Origin: Microcebus murinus
Taxonomy: Eukaryota; Chordata; Mammalia; Primates; Cheirogaleidae
Direction: 5' to 3'
DNA: 64,000 bases
NCBI RefSeq assembly: GCF_040939455.1
Contig: NC_134129.1
Span: forward strand, 20,576,001-20,640,000
Below are positions 57,319-64,000 of this stretch, piece after piece (position 1 is the first letter of the stretch; each line of letters begins with the position of its first letter). Both the position numbers and the translations under genes were made by a program. The notes beneath the pieces were generated by a model. It was given only the letters and a program-made list of their open reading frames with translations, was not told the origin of the DNA and did no database searches.

Positions 57319-57458
57319 GGCCGGGCGCGGTGGCTCACGCCTGTCATCCTGGCACTCTGGGAGGCCGAGGCGGGCGGATCGTTTGAGGTCAGGGGTTCGA
57401 GACCAGCCTGAGCAAGAGCGAGCCCCCCCGTCTCTACTGCAAGTAGAAAGAAATTGTT
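57319..57458 (+). mobile_element. Alu left arm only
   Basis: GGCCGGGCGCGGTGGCTCAC to CTGCAAGTAGAAAGAAATTG. It stops in the linker with no right arm or A-tail. It is either a 3'-truncated copy or the result of a deletion. Confidence 0.92.
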
Positions 57459-58327
57459 TGCCCTCCACCCACACAGAAAAGCTCCTACTTTTTACTCCCC
57501 ACAGCAATTCAGTTCTCTTTCCTCCAGACCGGCTTCTCTAGGATGAAGTTCAACAAACATTTCCCCAGCCACTCGTTTTAGAAAAGGGAAGGAAGGAGCT
57601 ATAAGTAGTTAGTTTAATAATACACTTTTGTGTTGGAGCCAGTTTACCCCGACTTGCAAAAGCCGAGCGCTAAATTTTCAGGAGTTTTTGCAACCGGTGC
57701 TTAAACACAGCCATCCTTAAATGGCTGGGTGCTAAGACGCCCAGGACCTGGAGGCAAGGGTTGGCTTGCTCTGGGACGGAGGGATGGAAGAGAATATTCC
57801 CTCTGTCCCCATTATGAATGCCGTATGGAAGGCTTACATATTTTGTCTATTTTATGCAAAGGTGGACTATTCAAATTTGAAATAGTATGCTATAAAATAT
57901 TGATAACCTCTTCCACAATAAAAAATTTAAAAATTTTTATGATATGGATGTACATTTATTTCCGTGGGATACTTATTATCTTCCGTGCTGGCAGAGTAGA
58001 GTGATGAGCATCTTCAAGAAGACATCCATCGCATAACACACGCTGGTTTGCTCTCGGGTCCCTGATGCGAATCCCTTTTCCCACATCTCTGGTGAAATCT
58101 TTGCTTCAATCTTGCATTGCATGGTAGTGTCTTTAGTGGGCATGCATTGTTTGAGAGGGAAATAATGTGGAGTTCTACATAAACTTACCAGTCAGTGGAT
58201 GACATTTGAGCGAAGGTCATAAATACTCAGAACGGATCACTGCTAGTTGTTTTACTGTATGTTGCTATTATCTATGCTCTCAAAGTTATTTACATCTATT
58301 GCATCTACTTGGTGAAAATACTACATA
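57459..58327. other. Unassigned, no gene seen
   Basis: About 870 bp, unique-looking. The open frame 57729-58004 has no domain. Confidence 0.4.
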
Positions 58328-58678
58328 GGCCGGGCGCGGTGGCTCACGCCTGTCATCTTAGCACGCTGGGAGGCTGAGGCGGGCGGATCGCTCGAGGTCA
58401 GGAGTTTGAGACCAGCCTGAGTAAGAGCAAGACCCCGCCTCTACTATAAATAGAAAGAAATTAATCGGCCAACTAAAAATAGATAGAAAAAATTAGCTGG
58501 GTGTGGTGGCGCATGCCTGTAGTCCTAGGTACTTGGGAGGCTGAGGCAGGAGGATTGCTTGAGCCCAGGAGTTTGAGGTTGCTGTGAGCTAGGCTGACGC
58601 CATGGCACTCACTCTAGCCTGGGCAACAGAGTGAGGCTCCGTCTCAAAAAAAAAAAAAAAAAAAGGAAAGAAAAGAAA
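58328..58678 (+). mobile_element. Alu (lemur type) with target duplication
   Basis: Complete dimer with an A19 tail followed by GGAAAGAAAAG. AAAATACTACATA lies before it (58315-58327) and again after the tail (about 58677-58689). Confidence 0.94.
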
Positions 58679-58689
58679 AAATACTACAT

Positions 58690-59469
58690 AAAAGGTTTTC
58701 CTGTGTATCACTTCCCAACTCTGTGTTCAATGTTATATTGGTAGCTTAAAACAGGCCATGGTGAGAGAATTTATGCTATGGAAATTGGCAAAGTTTATGA
58801 ACGAGAGCTTCCACCCCCCCCCCCCGGAGATCATTTACTAGTATGCCAATAGATAGTTACTAGATGATTGATAGATATAGGTAAATAGATAGATGCATAC
58901 TCATATATATTTATACATACACACATACATACATAGATCTTTAACTAGATCAAGATTGCTTTCCTTACAGAAATACCTCTGCGTTTTCTTTAGCAAAAAC
59001 TCTGATACATCTCAGTGAAAACACTGCGTATTATATTTCCCAGTGGAATACGGAGCACATGATTTCACACAGGGCATGGAATGTGGAACTCAGACAATCC
59101 ACTGAACCTCCTTTCATGCAAACAGAAAACAACAGACAAAGGGAACCAACAACACAAACCCTGTAGGACTGGCACAAAAGGCTCTCTGAAGAACCAGGAG
59201 GAAAATGCTGACCGGTCACAAGGCCCAGGGAGTGCATTTCTGTGTTCTACATCATAGGTGGTCAGCATAACCATTCTCCAATACCACGGCACTCTTAGAA
59301 ACCTCCTCTCTAAACAAGAAAAAATGGTATTTTAAATTGCAGTGGAGGGTGACTAATTTCCATGTAAGAGTGCAAGACCGGGCAAATATGAAAAACTTGA
59401 AACTAGAGAACTGGGGTCTGATTTTTGTCTTGCAATTTTGTCCAGTGTCAGCCTAAGTGGACACAATAA
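58690..59469. other. Unassigned, with C-run and GATA-type repeat
   Basis: A C12 run at about 58813-58825 and a TAGATAGAT/ATACATACA compound run at 58865-58937. No supported gene. Confidence 0.5.
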
Positions 59470-59781
59470 TTTTTTTTTTTTTTTTTTTTTGAGTCAGAGT
59501 CTCACTCTGTTGCCAGGCTAGAGTGAGTGCCGTGGCGTCAGCCTAGCTCACAGCAACCTCAGACTCCTGGGCTCAGGCGATCCTCCTGCCTCAGCCTTCC
59601 GAGTAGCTGGGACTACAGGCATGCACCACCATGCTCGGCTAATTTTTTCTATATATTTTTAGTTGGCCCATTAATTTCTTTCAATTTATATTAGAGATGG
59701 GGTCTCACTCTTGCTCAGGCTGGTCTCAAACTCCTGACCTAGAGCAATCCGCCCGCCTCGGCCTCCCAGAGTGCTAGGATC
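59470..59781 (-). mobile_element. Alu (lemur type)
   Basis: Reverse dimer with a T22 tail side. The left end is truncated at CCCAGAGTGCTAGGAT. Confidence 0.94.
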
Positions 59782-60302
59782 AAAATCATTTTTTGAAAAT
59801 GCAACGACGCTGCACATCTAAGCTGCATTTTATTATCATGCTACCACCAGTATACAGTTACCACTGCAGCTTAAGACCCCGGCAAAGCAGAGGCGCTACT
59901 GCTTTGAGTTGTAACCCAGCCAGCTCACATCTGCTGCAGGCAGGTTGCAAGCGCAAATTCCCTTTTTCTGCAAGATGTTTACATGTGACAGGTTTTACGG
60001 TTGTAGTTGTAAACATTGAGATAAACATGGGACAGAAGCGATTCAACTCAAATATTTACAATGTTCAAATACTGGCGAGATGTAAATATTACACCTCCAG
60101 GGCCACACACTGCAGACATTCACGGTGACACTGAGGAGACACAAGTAGGTGTGACCCGAGAAACCTGCCCGGCCAGCTTGGAGCACAAACCCAGTAACAC
60201 TTTTAATAATCCAGTTGCCCCACCCCTGAGTTCTGCAAGCTCTTTGGCCCAGCAAGAATCTGGTGGAGAGAGGAGCTTGCCCAGCTCAGGGAGCACTATT
60301 TG
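59782..60302. other. Unassigned, no gene seen
   Basis: About 520 bp. Overlapping frames on both strands are unsupported. Confidence 0.4.
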
Positions 60303-60304
60303 TG

Positions 60305-60973
60305 CCGTGTTTCCCCGGAAATAAGACCTACCCACAAAATAAGCCCCAGCAGGATGTCTAAGCATGTGCGCAATAGAAGCCCTACCCCGAAAATAAGCCC
60401 TAGTGATGGGCGTGGCTATGAAAATCAGCCCTAGTGATGGGTGTGGCTATGAAAATCAGCCCTAGTGGTGGGCGTGGCTATGAAATCAGCCCTAGTGATG
60501 GGCGTGGCTATGAAAATCAGCCCTAGTAATGGGCGTGGCTATGAAAATCAGCCCTAGTGATGGGCGTGGCTATGAAATCAGCCCTAGTGATGGGCGTGGC
60601 TATGAAAATCAGCCCTAGTGATGGGCGTGGCTGCGCAGCACATCTGCATAACCCATGCGTGTCGTCGCGGAGCGGGAAAGAACACGAGCAGCCCTTCTCA
60701 TCCGCCCCGTGAGAGCTCTAGTGCTCCACAGGAGAGATCGGGGCCAGTGGTTCTAAAGGAAACAGAGTCGCAAGACATTCAGGATGGGATTCGGGGTCTG
60801 GAGAGTGAGGATGATGTTCCAGAAGAAGACGACTTCACTCTATTTGAATCAATGTAGATGGTTGTACCGTACTTAAAAAAAATAAAATAACACATCCCCT
60901 GAAAATAAGCCCTAGGGTGTCTTCTTGAGGAAAAATAAATATAAGACTCTGTCTTATTTTCGGGGAAACGTGG
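60305..60973 (+). mobile_element. CCGTG-TIR transposon, copy O (8 array units)
   Basis: Complete, with TG (60303-60304) and TA (60974-60975). Eight units. After units 3 and 6 the A-run is one base shorter (TATGAAATC), which marks a possible three-unit block duplication. The 79-codon frame is intact at 60618-60857 and closest to the majority sequence of the window (one His for Arg near the start). Confidence 0.95.
60618..60857 (+). CDS. Shared acidic 79-codon frame of the TIR family (representative)
   Basis: Representative of a frame found in 14 copies and uninterrupted in 11. It begins in the last array unit (MMGVAAQ), passes a Ser/Pro-rich stretch (SSPSHPPRESSSAPQ) and ends in an acidic tail (LESEDDVPEEDDFTLFESM). 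The acidic end and TA insertion would fit the C-terminus of a pogo/Tigger-type transposase left behind by internal deletion, but no catalytic motif is present and no function is claimed. There is no evidence of transcription. Confidence 0.4.
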   Translation: MMGVAAQHICITHACRRGAGKNTSSPSHPPRESSSAPQERSGPVVLKETESQDIQDGIRGLESEDDVPEEDDFTLFESM

Positions 60974-60975
60974 TA

Positions 60976-61610
60976 GTTCACAAGACAAAGCTGGAGAGTT
61001 TGATCAAGGCGCTGTGAACCTCAGTTCATCATTTTCCTTTGGTCTGCTGTAGCAGACAACCGCCTCGTGGCCCTGTTGAAAGTGAGTTTTTGCTTTTGGT
61101 TGCTGAGTCGTCCCTGCCGAGTCAGCCCTGGGCAGGGGCTGCAGTGAAACTTCCTGCTTGGGATCCCCAGGTTTCATCTCCTTTGCTTTGCACCCCCAAA
61201 CCCACCTCGCCAGGATGCCAGGTGGGAGTTCGTGGGAAAGTTCTGTCAGAAATGGGGACAGGGGCAGTGAGTTTGGATCACTCATCAGACCTTCCTTCCT
61301 TCACAGCCAGCTCCTCCTTCGGGTCCTTTAGTTGGCCGGGGAGGTTGGGGGCAACATCAGGGCCTTCTCAATCCATCAGAAAAATTACACCATCCAAGCT
61401 CAGAAGGAGAAGGGATGGCATCTCCATATGTTCTCAGGATGTCCCCGGGCCTCTCTGCAACCATAGCTTCCTCTTCCCCTGGGGGTCAGTTCTGCATGTT
61501 GAGGTGGACTATAGGGAAAAGCCTTTGCCATGATCCGTGCAGCTGCATAACTAAGAAGGAATATTGAAGTTGTTCCCCAAAAACTAAAAAAAGAAAAAAA
61601 AAATCCTGCT
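60976..61610. other. Unassigned, no gene seen
   Basis: About 635 bp, moderately GC-rich. The plus frame 61039-61533 (164 codons) has no domain. Confidence 0.4.
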
Positions 61611-61973
61611 ATAAGGTGATATTCTTTTTTTTTTTTTTCTTCAGACAGAGTCTCACTCTGTCGCCCAGGTTACAGTGCCGTGGCGTCAGCCTAGCTCACA
61701 GCAACCTCAAACTCCTAGGTTCAAGCGATCCTCCTGCCTCAGCCTCCCAAGTAGCTGGGACTACAGGCATGCGCCACCATGCCCAGCTCAATTTTTCTCT
61801 ATATATTTTTGGTTGGCCCATTCATTTCTTTCTATTTATAGTAGAGACGGGGTCTCGCTCTTGCTCAGGCTGCTTTCGAACTCCTGACCTGGAGCGATCC
61901 TCCCGCCTCGGCCTCCCAGAGTGCTAGGATGACAGAGGCGTGAGCCGCCGCACCCGGCCTATAAGGTGATATT
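61611..61973 (-). mobile_element. Alu (lemur type) with perfect target duplication
   Basis: Body about 61627-61957, with TATAAGGTGATATTCT at 61611-61626 and 61958-61973. Confidence 0.95.
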
Positions 61974-62737
61974 CTGTGTCTACAAAGACAAGACGGCCAC
62001 TTTGCTCCCCTGAAAATGCACCGTCTCACCAGATGTACTGCATCTTAAATAATTTAGGAGGTCATCTGAGCTGTCATGAATGTGTGCACAAATTCAACAG
62101 GAGAACAGAGCACGGGGCAATTAAGTTTGACCGGACGGATAAGGAGAGGTTTCCAGAGCCAGAGATACTCGATCGGGGACTTAAACTGTGGGCTGCGAAA
62201 ACACAAAGAGGAAGGTGAGAACGGGCAGAGAGCCCAAGGGAAAAAGGCTGTATAAATATTTGAACGTGAAGGTGAGCCATACACACCTGGGTGACAGAAA
62301 CAGGTTCCACGGGCACCCAGGAACGAAGGGAGCTGAGAAGAGAAAGTCTGGTGCAGACACGTTTTCGGGGTTCCGCTTTGCATATCATGTTGAGTTTGGA
62401 CTGGAATCCAGAGGCCATGGGAAGCCACCCAAGGGTCCGGAGCGGAAGGAGCCGGGTGTTTGGCTCTGCAATCTAGGGAGGCAACCCACACCTGCGTGAA
62501 AATGGTGGGCAGGTGGGAGGCCAGAGGCAGGAATTCCAGACTGTTCTCCGTGTCCAGGGGCCGGGAGGGCCGGGCCCTGAGAGTGGAGGCGGCAGGGACC
62601 AAAGGCAGGATGGTGGATTCCAGGAAATTGCAGGACAGACTGGCAAGCGTTGGTGTCTAGTTGCATTTGGCAGAAAATGCAGAAGGGGAATGACGCTGGC
62701 GTTTGTAGCTAGGGAGAGCGGACGGACGCTCTGTACC
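61974..62737. other. Unassigned, no gene seen
   Basis: About 765 bp. Open frames of 93-182 codons on both strands overlap in several phases and have no domain. Confidence 0.4.
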
Positions 62738-63040
62738 GCAATTTCTTTATCCATTTATCTGTGGATGGACACTTTGGTTGATTCCAAATCCTGGCTAATG
62801 CGAATAGTGCCACAATAAACACGGGCGTGCAGATACCGACTGACTTCCTTTCTTTTGGATGCATGCCTCTCGAAGTGGGATTGCTAGATCACATAGTAGG
62901 TCTATTTTTAGGGTTGTTTTTGTGTGTGTGTGTTTTTTTAATTGAGGAACCTCTGTACGGTACTGTTCTCCGTAGTGGTTGCTCTAATTTATATTCCTAC
63001 CCACAGTGCACAACGGTTCCCCTTTCTCTGACAGCTTCTG
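62738..63040 (-). mobile_element. Old L1 ORF2 fragment
   Basis: TTTATCCATTTATCTGTGGA, TGGTTGATTCCAAATCCTGG, GAATAGTGCCACAATAAACA and GGGATTGCTAGATCACATAG correspond to the ORF2 C-terminal region of a primate-age L1 on the minus strand, with a TGTGTGTGTG insertion. Confidence 0.8.
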
Positions 63041-63375
63041 AAAACTATTCTCTTTGAAAGGGAGCAAGGAAAAGCAACAGTTAACTAGTCTATTTCTCTA
63101 TCAGACTTCAGTATTTTAACCATGAATGAAGCCATTTTTACATACGTTTTTTTTCGTTGCAAGTGCTGTTCTGCTCAGGGTGATTGCTGATGACAGCGAT
63201 CTCTGAAAAATATCTCACCAAAGTTAATTGTCTTTGTATCCCTTAAGGAGAAGACTGGGAAAATATTGGTGATCTATTGAAAATAGTGATTCCACCTTTT
63301 TTCTTTTTTGAGAAATGCCTGTTGAAAAACTATATGTATATTTTGTGCTTTTATATATATTAGTGATGGTATTTC
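63041..63375. other. Unassigned, no gene seen
   Basis: About 335 bp. Nothing recognised. Confidence 0.4.
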
Positions 63376-63377
63376 TA

Positions 63378-63860
63378 CCGTGTTTCCCCGAAAATAAGAC
63401 AGGGTCTTATATTTATTTTTCCTCAAGAAGACACCCTAGGGCTCATTTTCAGGGCATGTGTTATTTATTTTTTTTAAGCACGGTACAACAATCTCCATTG
63501 ATTCCAATAGAGTGAAGTCGTCTTATTCTGGAACATCATCCTCACTCTCCAAACCCCGAATCCCATCCTGAATGTCTTGCGACTCTGTTTCCTTTAGAAC
63601 CACTGGCCCCGATCTCTCCTGTGGAGCACTAGAGCTCTCACGGGGCAGATGAGAAGGGCTGCTCGTGTTCTTTCCCGCTCCGCGACGACACGCATGGGTT
63701 GTGCAGATGCGCTGCGCAGCCACGCCCCTCACTAGGGCTGATTTTCATAGCCACGCCCGTCACTAGGGCTGATTTTCGGGGTAGGGCTTGTATGGCGCAC
63801 ATGCTCAGAAATCCTGCTCGGGTTGTTTGATAGGTAGGTCTTATTTTCAGGGAAACACAG
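63378..63860 (-). mobile_element. CCGTG-TIR transposon, copy P (2 array units)
   Basis: Complete, with TA on both sides (63376-63377, 63861-63862). Two units. The acidic frame (minus) is cut by a stop in the EEDD tract (TTCTTC of other copies is TTATTC on this strand), so it reads only 63523-63732. A second frame is open from 63871 through the 5' block. Confidence 0.94.
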
Positions 63861-64000
63861 TAACCCAACATCTAAAAAAATCAAATATGTCTATGCCCGA
63901 ATTTCGTATGTCTTTACAAAAGCTTCAATACATCTATAACTAGAGAGAGATTATCTGTTATTTTTTTCTGCTGATTGTTCTCTATTCTCCATAGTCTTAG

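Noticed and set aside
61039..61533. 164-codon frame
   Set aside because: No domain; other phases also open; no start context or exon boundary support.
62054..62602. 182-codon minus-strand frame
   Set aside because: Overlaps several other open frames in both directions and has no recognisable domain.

Overview
The window is nuclear DNA of a strepsirrhine primate, most probably a lemur. The evidence is about 22 Alu elements of the lemur type: between the two arms they carry the linker ATAGAAAGAAATTAATTGGC with CCAACTAATATATATAGAAA, and the right arm has the characteristic GAGGTTGCTGTGAGCTAGGC. There are also young L1 3' ends with a CCCCCATAATATGCTGAAAT-type terminus, and older mammalian repeats (MIR, MER5/MER20-like, old L1, MaLR-type LTRs). 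No protein-coding exon, tRNA or other functional RNA gene could be supported. The stretch reads as intergenic or intronic sequence, and nearly all of the long open frames lie inside repeats.

The dominant and least ordinary component is one family of DNA transposons with ends CCGTGTTTCCCCGAAAATAA, inserted at TA. Fourteen copies with both ends and two 5' stubs lie in 64 kb, on both strands, and make up about 8.4 kb. They are at 232-683, 1465-2023, 8633-9548, 14347-14863, 20766-21158 (3' end lost), 27688-28196, 31278-31944, 37751-38577, 39856-40465, 42988-43653, 45139-45214 (stub), 51084-51666, 53647-54079, 55442-55488 (stub), 60305-60973 and 63378-63860. (In this count 20766-21158 is grouped with the long copies because it retains the ORF.) Each long copy has a 5' terminal block, a 31-bp tandem array of 1 to 16 units, a shared ~79-codon acidic open frame ending near FESM-stop, and a 3' terminal block. 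Every array unit contains GGGCGTGGC (the GCCACGCCC motif of KLF/SP factors) and a second copy of the terminal-repeat core GAAAATMAGCCCTA.

Other DNA transposons are two ~200-bp hAT-type elements with 8-bp target duplications (33489-33690, 41042-41238) and a third fragment (46536-46612); a full-length but defective mariner (55489-56755) abutting one of the TIR stubs; a 126-bp mariner-type MITE (54989-55114); and a decayed pogo/Jerky-like transposase N-terminus (28198-28640).

L1 activity is recorded by several 5'-truncated insertions with readable target duplications (3601-4339, 12251-12860, 29044-29603, 36443-36943, 51780-51890), two twin-primed 5' inversions (6431-6944, 52326-53038), and a nest of L1s inside a MaLR-type LTR (51755-53530). 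Simple-sequence tracts include a ~420-bp TG/CG-rich alternating tract (26870-27290), a CACACG tract (46078-46208) and a GGAT tract (39196-39303). Non-repeat stretches of possible regulatory interest are a perfect RFX X-box (3217-3230), an AT-rich homeodomain/POU-motif block (34790-35600) and a CpG-rich block (45215-46075).
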